A DNA stretch of 64,000 nt from Streptomyces barkulensis (GTDB lineage: Bacteria; Actinomycetota; Actinomycetes; Streptomycetales; Streptomycetaceae). Of the stretch, positions 34,666 through 43,239 are shown one piece after another. Position 1 is the first letter of the stretch. Every line of letters starts with the position of its first letter. A program made the translations under genes and the position numbers. The notes under the pieces were generated by a model. That model was given only the letters and a program-made list of their open reading frames with translations. It was not told the DNA's origin and ran no database searches. Location: positions 1 to 64,000 of the forward strand of contig NZ_PGSG01000009.1 in assembly GCF_002843305.1 (NCBI RefSeq), in the 5' to 3' direction.

Positions 34666-35852
34666 CCCCCCGGCAGCCCCTGTCGGCCCTGCGCGCCCTT
34701 CGCGCCCCGCGTGCGACGCGCTCCAACGCGCTGCACGCGGGCGCGTGGTGGCTGTGGGCGCTGGGGCTGGCCACCGCCGCCTCCCGCACCACCAACCCGC
34801 TGCTGCTGGCCCTGATCATCGCCGTCACGGCGTACGTCGTCGCGGCCCGCCGCACCGACGCGCCCTGGGCGCGCGGTTACGGCGCCTTCCTGAAGATCGC
34901 CCTGGCGGTGCTGGTGATCCGGCTGGTCTTCGCCGTCTTCCTCGGCTCCCCGATCCCCGGCACCACCGTGCTGTTCACCCTCCCCGAGGTGCCGCTGCCC
35001 GACTGGGCGCAGGGCGTGCGCATCGGCGGCCGGGTCACGGCCGAGGGGCTGGTGTTCGCGCTGCGCGACGGGCTGAAGCTGGCCACCATGCTGGTGTGCG
35101 TCGGCGCGGCCAACGCCCTGGCCAGCCCCGCCCGGCTGCTCAAGTCCCTGCCCGCCGCGCTGTACGAGGCGGGGATGGCCGTGGTCGTGGCGATGACGTT
35201 CGCCCCCCATCTGATCGCCGACGTCCGCCGGCTGCGGGCCGCCCGCCGGCTGCGCGGCCGCGACGACAGGGGCATCAGGGCGGTGCTGCGGATCGGGCTG
35301 CCGGTCCTGGAGGGCGCGCTGGAGCGCTCGGTGGCGCTGGCCGCCTCGATGGACGCGCGCGGCTACGGCCGCACCGCGCGGGTGCCGCCCGCCGTGCGCC
35401 GCACCACCGCCGCCCTCACCCTGGGCGGACTGCTGGGTGTGTGCGCCGGCACGTACGGGCTGCTGGCCGCCCAGGGCGCGGCTCTGGGGCTGCCGGTGCT
35501 GCTGCTCGGGCTGGCCGCCGCGCTCGGCGGGCTGTGGCTGGGCGGGCGCCGCGCGGTGCGCAGCCGCTACCGGCCCGACCGCTGGGGTACGCGCGCCTGG
35601 CTGGTGTCCGCGTCCGGCGCGGCGGTCGGCGCGGCCGTGGCCTGGGCCGCCTCCCGCCTCCCGGAGGCCCTCGACCCGCCCCCGGTGCCGCTGACCGCGC
35701 CCGAACTGCCGCTGTGGCCCGCCGCGGCCGTACTGGCCGGGCTGCTCCCGGCCTTCGTCGCCCCCGTACCCGCCCCCCGAACCGAAACCGACGCCGGGTC
35801 CGTCTCCCGCACCGGGCAGACCCCGCCGGCGAAGGAGACGACCCGCGCATGA
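34662..35852 (+). CDS. ecfT: ECF transporter transmembrane component EcfT
   Basis: 396-aa coupling subunit (CbiQ family) that links the substrate-binding S component to the ATPases. About five to six transmembrane helices at 25-120 and 240-370. The cytosolic coupling helices carry ASPARLLKSLPAALYEAG and the second signature VALAASMDARGYGRTARVP, matching the A-R-G-type motifs of EcfT proteins. ATG overlaps the upstream stop as ATGA, and its own stop overlaps the next ATG. Confidence 0.92.
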   Translation: MTPRQPLSALRALRAPRATRSNALHAGAWWLWALGLATAASRTTNPLLLALIIAVTAYVVAARRTDAPWARGYGAFLKIALAVLVIRLVFAVFLGSPIPGTTVLFTLPEVPLPDWAQGVRIGGRVTAEGLVFALRDGLKLATMLVCVGAANALASPARLLKSLPAALYEAGMAVVVAMTFAPHLIADVRRLRAARRLRGRDDRGIRAVLRIGLPVLEGALERSVALAASMDARGYGRTARVPPAVRRTTAALTLGGLLGVCAGTYGLLAAQGAALGLPVLLLGLAAALGGLWLGGRRAVRSRYRPDRWGTRAWLVSASGAAVGAAVAWAASRLPEALDPPPVPLTAPELPLWPAAAVLAGLLPAFVAPVPAPRTETDAGSVSRTGQTPPAKETTRA

Positions 35853-37537
35853 TCCGCTTCGACCAGGTCTCCGTCACCTACGGGGACGGCGCCGCCCCCG
35901 TCGTGCACGGGGTGGACCTCACCGTGCCCGAGGGCGAGCTGGTGCTCGTCGTCGGCCCGTCCGGCGTGGGCAAGTCCACGCTGCTGGGCACCGTCTCCGG
36001 GCTGGTGCCGCACTTCACCGGCGGCACCCTGCACGGCCGGGTGACCGTGGACGGCCGCGACACCCGCGAGCACCGGCCGCGCGAACTGGCCGACGTGGTC
36101 GGCACCGTGGGCCAGGACCCGCTCGCCCACTTCGTCACCGACACCGTCGAGGACGAACTCGCCTACGGCATGGAGTGCCTGGGACTGCCGCCGGACACCA
36201 TGCGCCGCCGTGTCGAGGAGACCCTGGACCTGCTGGGCCTGGCCGATCTGCGCGACCGCCCCGTCGCCGCCCTCTCCGGCGGGCAGATGCAGCGCGTCGC
36301 CATCGGCTCGGTGCTGACCACCCACCCGAAGGTGCTGGTGCTGGACGAGCCGACCTCCGCGCTCGACCCGGCCGCCGCCGAGGAGGTGCTGGCCGTCCTC
36401 CAGCGCCTGGTGCACGACCTGGGCACCACCGTGCTGATGGCCGAACACCGCCTGGAGCGCGTGGTGCAGTACGCGGACCAGGTACTGCTGCTGCCCGCGC
36501 CCGGCGCCGCGCCGGTGCTGGGCGAACCCGCCGGGGTGATGGCGCTCTCCCCGGTCCGTCCGCCCGTCGTCGCCCTGGGGCGGCTGGCCGGCTGGTCCCC
36601 GCTGCCGCTGTCGGTGCGGGACGCGCGCCGCAGGGCGGCCGGGCTGCGGGAGCGGCTGGACGCGCTGGAGCCGCCCGCCGAACGCGACGGGTCCGGCGGG
36701 TCCGGCTCGCCGGGCGGGCCGGGCGGACCGGGCGGCTCGGGCGGCTCGGGCGGCGGCGAACCGCTGGCCGAGGTCTCCTCGCTGACCGTGCGCCGCGGCC
36801 GGATCACCGCCCTGGAGAAGGTGGACCTGACGGTGCGGCCGGGCGAGACGATCGCCCTGATGGGCCGCAACGGCGCGGGCAAGTCCACCCTGCTGAGCAC
36901 CCTGGTCGGCATGTACGAGCCCGCGCGCGGCACGGTGCGCCTGGGCGGCGCGTCCGGCGCCGTGCCGCACCGCACCCGGCCCTCCGAGCTGCTGCGCCGC
37001 GTCGGCCTGGTGCCGCAGGACCCGCGCGACCTGCTGTACGCGGACACCGTCGCCGCCGAGTGCGCCGGCGCGGACCGCGACGCGGACGCCGAGCCCGGCA
37101 CCTGCCGCGCCCTGGTCTCCACCCTGCTGCCGGACGTCCACGACGGCACCCATCCGCGCGATCTGTCCGAGGGCCAGCGCCTGGCCCTGGCGCTCGCCGT
37201 CGTCCTCACCGCGGCCCCTCCCCTGCTGCTCCTGGACGAGCCGACGCGCGGTCTGGACTACTCGGCCAAGGAGCGGCTGACGGGTGTGCTGCGCGCACTG
37301 GCGGACGACGGCCACGCCGTCGTCCTGGCCACCCACGACGTGGAACTCGCCGCCGAACTCGCCCGCCGGGTGGTGATCCTGGCCGACGGCGAGATCGTCG
37401 CGGACGGTCCGAGCACCGAGGTCGTCACCTCCTCCCCCGCCTTCGCCCCCCAGACCGCGAAGATCCTCGCCCCCCGGCGCTGGCTCACGGTCGGCCAGGT
37501 GCGGACGGCGCTGGAGGAAGCGGGGGTGAGCGTGTGA
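35849..37537 (+). CDS. ecfA: ECF transporter ATPase, EcfA-EcfA' fused in one chain
   Basis: 562-aa protein with two complete ABC ATPase domains. Domain 1 (1-230): Walker A VVGPSGVGKST, Q-loop GQDPLAHF, signature LSGGQMQRVAI, Walker B LVLDEPTSALD. A Gly/Ser/Pro linker (about 275-305) follows. Domain 2 (310-545): Walker A LMGRNGAGKST, Q-loop VPQDPRDLLY, shortened signature LSEGQRLALAL, Walker B LLLLDEPTRGLD. Fusion of the two ATPases is common in actinobacterial ECF systems. Overlaps both neighbours by 4 bases. Confidence 0.94.
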   Translation: MIRFDQVSVTYGDGAAPVVHGVDLTVPEGELVLVVGPSGVGKSTLLGTVSGLVPHFTGGTLHGRVTVDGRDTREHRPRELADVVGTVGQDPLAHFVTDTVEDELAYGMECLGLPPDTMRRRVEETLDLLGLADLRDRPVAALSGGQMQRVAIGSVLTTHPKVLVLDEPTSALDPAAAEEVLAVLQRLVHDLGTTVLMAEHRLERVVQYADQVLLLPAPGAAPVLGEPAGVMALSPVRPPVVALGRLAGWSPLPLSVRDARRRAAGLRERLDALEPPAERDGSGGSGSPGGPGGPGGSGGSGGGEPLAEVSSLTVRRGRITALEKVDLTVRPGETIALMGRNGAGKSTLLSTLVGMYEPARGTVRLGGASGAVPHRTRPSELLRRVGLVPQDPRDLLYADTVAAECAGADRDADAEPGTCRALVSTLLPDVHDGTHPRDLSEGQRLALALAVVLTAAPPLLLLDEPTRGLDYSAKERLTGVLRALADDGHAVVLATHDVELAAELARRVVILADGEIVADGPSTEVVTSSPAFAPQTAKILAPRRWLTVGQVRTALEEAGVSV

Positions 37538-38469
37538 CCGGCGCCCCGGACACCCCCGGCTCCCCCGGCTCCGGACGGAACGAACAGACCGAACAGACCG
37601 GACAGGCCGGCCAGGCCGGACAGGCCGACCGCCAGGTGCGCGCCGTACGGATCGGACCGCGCTCCGCCGCGGCCCTGGGCATCGTCTCGGCCATCGGCGT
37701 GGCGGCCTTCGGCTGGCCGCTGCTGGCCGACTCCGCCTCCGGACTGGCCCACTCCGGGGACGCGCCCTGGCTGTTCGCCGCACTGCTGCCGCTGCTGCTG
37801 GCCGTGGCGGTGGCGGCCGTGGCCGACACCGGGCTGGACGCCAAGGCCGTCGCGATGCTCGGCGTGCTGGCCGCCGCGGGGGCCGCGCTGCGCCCGCTGG
37901 GGGCGGGCACGGCGGGCCTGGAGCCGATGTTCTTCCTGATGGTGCTCTCCGGCCGGGTGCTGGGGCCGGGCTTCGGCTTCGTCCTGGGTGCGGTGTCGAT
38001 GTTCGCCTCGGCGCTGCTGACCGGCGGGGTCGGGCCGTGGCTGCCGTTCCAGATGCTGTCGATGGGCTGGGTGGCGATGGGCGCGGGCCTGCTGCCCGGC
38101 CCCCACAGTCTGCGCGGGCGGCGGGAGCTGGCGATGCTCGCCGCGTACGGGGCCGTCGCCTCGGTGCTGTACGGGGTGGTGATGAACCTCCAGGGCTGGC
38201 CGTTCATCAGCGGACTGGCCGGCGGGATCTCCCATGTACCCGGGGATCCGCTGGAGGTGAAGCTGGCCAAGTTCACCGCCTACGTCCTGGCCACCTCCCT
38301 CGGCTGGGACCTGCCGCGCGCCCTGCTGACCGTGGTGCTCACCCTCACCGTGGGCGGCACGGTGCTGCGGGCGCTGCGCCGCGCCACACGGCGGGCGGCG
38401 TTCGACGCGCCGGCGGCCTTCACCGGGGCCCCGTTTGCGCGGAGCGAGGGCGGCAACGCGGAGAGTTGA
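37534..38469 (+). CDS. ECF transporter S component, probable cobalamin-related binder
   Basis: 311-aa membrane protein with about six transmembrane helices after a 40-residue polar, Gln/Gly-rich N-terminus. Motifs such as GAALRPLGAGTAGLEPMFFL and VLGPGFGFVLGAVSMFASALLTGGVGPW fit S components of the group I ECF type. The substrate is inferred from the B12 riboswitch that heads the operon; cobalamin or a precursor is most likely. GTG overlaps the ecfA stop. Confidence 0.85.
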   Translation: MTGAPDTPGSPGSGRNEQTEQTGQAGQAGQADRQVRAVRIGPRSAAALGIVSAIGVAAFGWPLLADSASGLAHSGDAPWLFAALLPLLLAVAVAAVADTGLDAKAVAMLGVLAAAGAALRPLGAGTAGLEPMFFLMVLSGRVLGPGFGFVLGAVSMFASALLTGGVGPWLPFQMLSMGWVAMGAGLLPGPHSLRGRRELAMLAAYGAVASVLYGVVMNLQGWPFISGLAGGISHVPGDPLEVKLAKFTAYVLATSLGWDLPRALLTVVLTLTVGGTVLRALRRATRRAAFDAPAAFTGAPFARSEGGNAES

Positions 38470-38505
38470 CAGCCCGAGCAAGGGGACACTCGTGGAAGGC
38501 GAGCC

Positions 38506-39243
38506 ATGTCCACAGGTTTGATCATCACATTGATCGTGGCGGCGGTCGTCGTCCTCGCGATCGCCCTGTTCCTCGCCAGGCGCGGCGGTGGACCGCACTC
38601 CGTCAAGCGGCGGTTCGGCCCGGAGTACGAGCGGACCGTCGCCCAGCACAACGGCGACACCAGGGCCGCCGAGCGGGAGCTGAGTGAGCGGCTCCGGCGC
38701 CACGGCGAACTGCGGGCGAAGCCGCTGAGCCCGCAGGAGCGCGAGGAGTACACGGCCCAGTGGGCCGCCGTGCAGGAGCGGTTCGTCGACGCGCCGGTGG
38801 AGGCGGTCGTCTCCGCCGACCGGCTGCTGAGCCGGCTGGCCGAGGCGCGCGGCTTCCCCGGCGACGGGTACGACGAGCAGGTCTCCGCGCTCTCCGTGCA
38901 CCACCCCCGGCGCGTCCAGGGCTACCGCGAGGTGCACGCCGTGGCCGTGCTGGCCCGCGAGGGCCAGGCCGACACCGAGCGGCTGCGCGAGGCGCTGGTG
39001 CACGCCCGCGCCCTGTACGAGGACCTGATGGAGCAGTCCGCACACGACTCCCACGGCGGCGGGCGGCGGCACGAGCACGACCACAGCCGCGACCGCGACC
39101 GCGAGCACGACCACGAGCACGACCACGGCCGTGAGCACGCGCACGCCGGCGGTTCCGGATCCCGGGGCCACGGCCGCCTCTCCGAGCGGCTGCACCTGCC
39201 CGGAGCGGTGCGCCGCCACGACACCTCCGGAGGCAGGGCATGA
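38506..39243 (+). CDS. Membrane-anchored protein with a His-rich tail
   Basis: 245-aa protein: one N-terminal transmembrane helix (LIITLIVAAVVVLAIALFLA), a soluble helical domain with RRFGPEYERTVAQHNGD and FVDAPVEAVVSADRLL, and a His/Asp/Arg-rich tail (residues about 178-215, HEHDH-type repeats) able to bind transition metals. It follows the ECF operon after 36 bases and is coupled to the next gene by ATGA. The core domain is a common Streptomyces secreted/hypothetical type; its function is unknown. Confidence 0.75.
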   Translation: MSTGLIITLIVAAVVVLAIALFLARRGGGPHSVKRRFGPEYERTVAQHNGDTRAAERELSERLRRHGELRAKPLSPQEREEYTAQWAAVQERFVDAPVEAVVSADRLLSRLAEARGFPGDGYDEQVSALSVHHPRRVQGYREVHAVAVLAREGQADTERLREALVHARALYEDLMEQSAHDSHGGGRRHEHDHSRDRDREHDHEHDHGREHAHAGGSGSRGHGRLSERLHLPGAVRRHDTSGGRA

Positions 39244-39824
39244 GCACGAACGGACACATCCCCGCGGAACGCCGGGCCCCGCTGGCCGATCGCGCCGGCC
39301 GGCCCGAGTGGACGGACGACGCGCCCCCGGCCGACGGAGCCGGCCGGACGGAACCGATGGCGGCGGTGGAGCCGGTCGAGCCGGTGGCGCCGACCGGGTC
39401 CGCGGACCGGGCGGACGGACAGGCACCGCCCGCCTCCTCACCGCACGGGCCGCCCGGAAAGAGCACCGGGACGGCCACGGACCCGGCGGCGGGACCGGGA
39501 GCGGCGGCGCACGGCGACGCGAACGGACACCGCCCGGAGGGCGGGGACGCCGGCGCCGGCCTGCTGACCTCCGGGGAGCGCGAGCGGTTCGGCAGGCGGC
39601 TGCACGAGGCGGTGACGGGTTTCGTCGACGGGCCCCGGCGCTCGGTCGAGGAGGCGGACGCCGTGTTCGAGGAGATCTCCCGCCGCATCACCGAACTGCT
39701 CACCGAGAACCACCGCAGACTGCGCGAGCCCTGGCACGGCGAGGACTCCGCGGAGCACACGGAGGATCTGCGCAGGGCGCTGCGGGAGTACCGCGACGCG
39801 GCCGACCGGCTGCTGCGGCTCTGA
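39240..39824 (+). CDS. Hypothetical protein with disordered N-terminus and helical C-terminal domain
   Basis: 194-aa protein. The first 105 residues are low in complexity and rich in Pro, Ala, Gly and Asp. The C-terminal part (GLLTSGERERFGRRLHEAVT, FEEISRRITELLTENHRRL) is a compact helical domain that resembles that of the upstream gene, so the pair may share a fold or bind each other. ATG overlaps the upstream stop. No known function. Confidence 0.7.
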   Translation: MSTNGHIPAERRAPLADRAGRPEWTDDAPPADGAGRTEPMAAVEPVEPVAPTGSADRADGQAPPASSPHGPPGKSTGTATDPAAGPGAAAHGDANGHRPEGGDAGAGLLTSGERERFGRRLHEAVTGFVDGPRRSVEEADAVFEEISRRITELLTENHRRLREPWHGEDSAEHTEDLRRALREYRDAADRLLRL

Positions 39825-39854
39825 GCCGAGGACTGCGCACCGGCGGCCGCATCC

Positions 39855-39893
39855 GGCGGCCCGGCCCCGATCACGGCACGGGGCCGGGCCGCC
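39855..39893 (+). terminator. Hairpin terminator
   Basis: Perfect 15-bp stem GGCGGCCCGGCCCCG / CGGGGCCGGGCCGCC with a 9-base loop, 31 bases after the hypothetical gene. Confidence 0.8.
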
Positions 39894-40020
39894 GCCGTAT
39901 ACCCGCACCGCCGCCCGCGCCCCCGGAGTTGTCCGCCGCAGAGCGCCGCAGAGCGCCACAAGCCGGACCGGCCGCCGTGCCGCGGTCCCTGCGGACCGGG
40001 GCGGAAGGCACGATGGGGGC

Positions 40021-40371
40021 ATGAGCATCGTGAAGATCAACGTTCTGACCGTCCCCTCCGAGCAGCGGGAGGAACTCGAGCGGCGGTTCGCCTCCCGGGC
40101 GGGTGCGGTGGAGTCCTCCGACGGTTTCGAGTGGTTCGAGCTGCTCCGCCCCGTGGAGGGGACCGACCGCTACCTCGTCTACACCCGCTGGCGCGACGAG
40201 GCCGCGTTCCGGGCGTGGATGTCGGGTCCGATGAAGTCGGCGCACCAGGGCGGCGGCAGCGGCTCAGGCAGCCCGGGCGGCGCGGGCCGGGGCCCGGCGG
40301 CGTCCGACTCCACCGTCTGGACCTTCGAGGTCGTCCAGCAGGCGGCTCCGAAGCCCGGGGCGGAGGACTGA
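40021..40371 (+). CDS. MhuD-like haem-degrading monooxygenase (ABM superfamily)
   Basis: 116-aa ferredoxin-like protein. It aligns over its full length with mycobacterial MhuD, and the haem-site residues fall at identical numbers: Asn7 in VKIN, Trp66 in AWMSGP and the axial ligand His75 in SAHQG. MhuD opens haem to release iron without CO. Related proteins are usually annotated as antibiotic biosynthesis monooxygenases. A Gly/Ser insertion (residues 77-95) lengthens the loop after His75. ATG at 40021; followed by a hairpin, so it is a single-gene unit. Confidence 0.88.
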   Translation: MSIVKINVLTVPSEQREELERRFASRAGAVESSDGFEWFELLRPVEGTDRYLVYTRWRDEAAFRAWMSGPMKSAHQGGGSGSGSPGGAGRGPAASDSTVWTFEVVQQAAPKPGAED

Positions 40372-40377
40372 GATTCA

Positions 40378-40410
40378 CCCCGGCCCCGGGCGTCTCGCCC
40401 GGGGCCGGGG
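40378..40410 (+). terminator. Hairpin terminator
   Basis: Perfect 15-bp stem CCCCGGCCCCGGGCG / CGCCCGGGGCCGGGG, loop TCT, 6 bases after the MhuD-like gene. Confidence 0.85.
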
Positions 40411-40524
40411 CCGCGGGCAGCGCGGCCCCGCGGGACCGGGCGGACGGAAGTGACCGGCGGGTACAAAGAGGGCCGAGAGCGTCCAGTAACCTCTGTGGCA
40501 CTTTCCGATGGAGGGGAGCCCTCA

Positions 40525-41388
40525 GTGGCGGATACGCCCATCTGCCCCATATGCCACAGGCCCGCGGACGACTCCGGCCGGGCGAGCTGCCGGTGCGCCG
40601 GGGTCGAGGTGCTGCCGCGGCCGGTGACGCAGCCGGACCGGGGGCCGGATCCGGCCGACCTGGCGATGTTCCCCGAGGGGGCGCGGCAGGCGGACGGCGA
40701 CACCGCGCCCCTGCCGCTGGTGACCGGCGGCCGGGCCGCCCCGCGCCGCCGCATCGGACGCGGCATGGCGCTGGCCGTGGGCGGCACCGCGGTGGCCGTG
40801 GTGGGTTCCGGCGTCCTCGTGGCCGGACTGTTCACACGGGGTGACGATCCCTTCGACGAGGCCCGGTTCGGCGATCGCGGCGGCGCCCCGACCGCGGTGG
40901 TGCCCACCGACGGCAAGGGCGGGGAGTCGGCCGACACCGATCCCGACGGCTCCGCCTCCCCCTCGGCCTCCCCGTCGGCCACGGCCTCCCCCTCCGCCTC
41001 CGCCTCCGCGAGTCCCTCGCGGAGCCGTACGCCGTCCTCCTCCCCCACTCCCTCCCGTACCGCCGAGGTGTCCGCGAGCATCTCCCCGGCGCCCTCCGCT
41101 CCCACCGCTCCGGGCGGGGGCTGGGACGGCGACGGGGACGACGGCGGCGGCCCGCCGCGCACGCTGCGCGAGGGCGACTCGGGCCCGGACGTCGCCGAGC
41201 TGCAGTACCGGCTGGCCGCGGTGGGGGCCTACGACGCCCAAGAACACGGCGTGGACGGCGTGTACGACGGCGAGGTCACCGAAGGGGTGGCTACGTTCCA
41301 GACCTGGTACGGGGTGCGGGGCGACCCCGACGGCGTCTACGGGCCGCACACCCGGCGCGCCCTGGAGAGGGTCACGCGCAGAGACTGA
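40525..41388 (+). CDS. Membrane protein with zinc-finger-like head and peptidoglycan-binding domain
   Basis: 287-aa protein. The cytosolic N-terminus has a zinc-ribbon-like pair CPICHRPADD...CRC (residues 7-30); one transmembrane helix (GMALAVGGTAVAVVGSGVLV) at about 75-95; an external Ser/Pro-rich stalk (140-205); and a C-terminal PG_binding_1 domain (LREGDSGPDVAELQYRLAAV, GVYGPHTRRALE). GTG with GAGGGGAG upstream. It probably tethers a cytosolic function to the wall; similar proteins are common in Streptomyces. Confidence 0.85.
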   Translation: MADTPICPICHRPADDSGRASCRCAGVEVLPRPVTQPDRGPDPADLAMFPEGARQADGDTAPLPLVTGGRAAPRRRIGRGMALAVGGTAVAVVGSGVLVAGLFTRGDDPFDEARFGDRGGAPTAVVPTDGKGGESADTDPDGSASPSASPSATASPSASASASPSRSRTPSSSPTPSRTAEVSASISPAPSAPTAPGGGWDGDGDDGGGPPRTLREGDSGPDVAELQYRLAAVGAYDAQEHGVDGVYDGEVTEGVATFQTWYGVRGDPDGVYGPHTRRALERVTRRD

Positions 41389-41534
41389 CGCCGGGCCGAT
41401 TGGCGCAAACGCGGAATGCTTTGTATCGTGGAGGAACAAAGTGGCTCCGCCCGTTCCCCGTTCCTGACGACGGGGGCCCCTGACCCGGCGGGCGGGCCAC
41501 TTGCCCCGCCTTCCAGCCGTTGGAGCCACCCGCC

Positions 41535-42269
41535 ATGCCCTCGGACACCCCGGACTCCCCGAAAGCCCAGGACGTCCAGGACGCCCGGCCCGCCGGGGGC
41601 AGGCCCGCGGAACCGCTGACGGCCCGCGCACTGCTGCTGGACATGGACGGCACCCTGGTCGACTCCGACGCCGCCGTCGAGCGCGTCTGGCGCGACTGGG
41701 CCGCCGGGCACGGCCTGGACGGGGCCGAGGTCATGAAGGTGGTGCACGGCCGGCAGGGCTACGCCACGATGGCCGAGCTGCTGCCCGGCCGCCCGATGGA
41801 GGTCAACCACGCCGAGAACCGGCGCCTGCTGGAGCGGGAGACCGCCGACACCGAGGGCGTGGTGCCGGTGCCGGGCGCTCCCGCCTTCCTCGCGGCGATC
41901 GAGCACCTCCCCCACGCACTGGTGACCTCGGCCAGCGTCCCCCTGGCCACCGCCCGGATGAACGCGGCGGGCCTGCGCATGCCGCCGGTGCGGGTCACCG
42001 CTGAGTCGGTCGGTGCCAGCAAGCCTCATCCGGAGGGCTTTCTGAAGGCCGCGGCCGAACTGGGCTTCCCGCCGGAGGACTGCGTGGTCTTCGAGGACTC
42101 CGGGGCCGGCGTCGCGGCGGGCCGCGCGGCCGGCATGCGGGTGGTCGGCGTCGGGCCCCGGGCGGCGGCCTTCGGGCCGACCGCCCATGTGCCGACGCTG
42201 GAGGGGGTGCGCGTGGAGCCCCTGCCCGGCGGCGGGCTGCGCCTGCACCTGGCGCCCGGGCCCCGCTGA
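41535..42269 (+). CDS. HAD-superfamily phosphatase (beta-phosphoglucomutase/GPP-like)
   Basis: 244-aa HAD hydrolase with all four motifs: LLLDMDGTLVDSD (I), ALVTSAS (II), Lys in GASKPHPEGFL (III), and VVFEDSGAGVAAGRAAGM (IV). The cap is the C1 helical type. It is close to yeast DOG/GPP-type sugar phosphatases; exact substrate unknown. ATG at 41535 preferred, with GGAGCC upstream; a TTG at 41520 is also in frame. Ends before two hairpins. Confidence 0.9.
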   Translation: MPSDTPDSPKAQDVQDARPAGGRPAEPLTARALLLDMDGTLVDSDAAVERVWRDWAAGHGLDGAEVMKVVHGRQGYATMAELLPGRPMEVNHAENRRLLERETADTEGVVPVPGAPAFLAAIEHLPHALVTSASVPLATARMNAAGLRMPPVRVTAESVGASKPHPEGFLKAAAELGFPPEDCVVFEDSGAGVAAGRAAGMRVVGVGPRAAAFGPTAHVPTLEGVRVEPLPGGGLRLHLAPGPR

Positions 42270-42300
42270 GCCCGCACCGCCTCCCCTCCCCCGAACGCAC

Positions 42301-42346
42301 GCCCCCCGCCTGGAACCTTCCTCCCCGCCGGTTCCGGGTGGGGGGC
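42301..42346. terminator. Hairpin terminator after the HAD gene
   Basis: 17-base arms GCCCCCCGCCTGGAACC / GGTTCCGGGTGGGGGGC pair with two mismatches around a 12-base loop, between convergent genes. Confidence 0.7.
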
Positions 42347-42358
42347 GTGATCACTCGC

Positions 42359-42386
42359 GGTGCCCCGGCCGGGCGGCCGGGGCACC
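42359..42386. terminator. Hairpin terminator after the GDT1 gene
   Basis: Perfect 12-bp stem GGTGCCCCGGCC / GGCCGGGGCACC, loop GGGC, 33 bases past the stop of the minus-strand GDT1 gene. Confidence 0.75.
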
Positions 42387-42418
42387 GGCGGTGGCGGGCC
42401 GGGCGGCCGGTCAGCCGG

Positions 42419-43000
42419 TCAGCCGGTGAACGCCTCGTAGAAGCTGAGGGCGGCCAGCACCAGCATCACGCCCGCCGCGATCCGGGAGATCAGCCGCAGG
42501 GGCACCCGGCGCATCAGCGCGCGCCCGCCCAGGATGCCGATGGCCGCGACCGACCACAGGGCGGTCACCGCGCCGAGGGCGACCGAGAGCGGGCTGTCGT
42601 AGCGGGCGGCGAGGTTGGCCGTCATGATCTGGGTGAGGTCGCCGAACTCCGCGACCAGGATCAGCATGAAACCGCTGCCCGCCACCTTCCAGAAGGACTG
42701 GTCGGAGGGCTTGCGGACCTCCTCGTCCCCGTCGTCCTTCCGCAGCAGCAGCATCAGCGCGCCCGCCAGGAACAGCGCTCCGGTGATCCCCTGCACCAGC
42801 TGCTGCGGCAGCAGGGTCAGCACGCTGCCCGCGGCGACGGCCAGCGCCACGTGCAGCACGAAGGCGGCCGCGACTCCGGCGAAGACGTACGAGGCCCGGT
42901 AGCGGGTGCCGAGCACCAGTCCGGCGAGCGCCGTCTTGTCGGGCAGTTCGGCGAGGAAGACGACGCCGAAGGTCACTGCGGCGGCGGTGATGCTGAACAT
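42419..43000 (-). CDS. TMEM165/GDT1 (UPF0016) family cation transporter, probable Mn exporter
   Basis: 193-aa membrane protein with six helices in two homologous halves. Each half carries the family E-x-x-D-K/L-T motif: FLAELPDKTALAGLVLG and LVAEFGDLTQIMTANLA. Bacterial members such as MneA export Mn2+. The yybP-ykoY riboswitch directly upstream supports this. ATG at 43000 preceded by a G-rich region (AGGGGTTCTTCCCGC); upstream open frame is riboswitch sequence. Confidence 0.93.
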   Translation of the reverse strand: MFSITAAAVTFGVVFLAELPDKTALAGLVLGTRYRASYVFAGVAAAFVLHVALAVAAGSVLTLLPQQLVQGITGALFLAGALMLLLRKDDGDEEVRKPSDQSFWKVAGSGFMLILVAEFGDLTQIMTANLAARYDSPLSVALGAVTALWSVAAIGILGGRALMRRVPLRLISRIAAGVMLVLAALSFYEAFTG

Positions 43001-43109
43001 GCGGGAAGAACCCCTCGTCGTTCGGGCCGCCATGCCGAGGGGCCCGCGGGAGGCGAGCACGCTTCGGCACGGCAGCGTCGCGGGTGGCTTGTGTGAAGCC
43101 GTGGACACT

Positions 43110-43239
43110 GCGGCCGAAGGTCTCGCTGGCACGGTGCGCGAGCACCGGCTCCGGGCGCCGGGCCGGCCGTACGGGTACGGCGCGGCCAGTATGTCGACGG
43201 TCCGGCGAAGAGCTACTCCCCTTCAGACGCCGACCAGCC
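43110..43239 (-). promoter_or_regulatory. yybP-ykoY manganese riboswitch
   Basis: On the minus strand the two conserved Mn-binding loops are clear: GGGGAGTAGC (43221-43212) and AGCGAGACCTTCGGCC (43127-43112), and GTCGACATACTGG between them. Outer arms GGTCGGCGTCTGAAG and the 3' CTTCGGCC region pair partly. It lies about 110 bases before the GDT1 start. Mn2+ binding is expected to raise expression. Confidence 0.92.
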
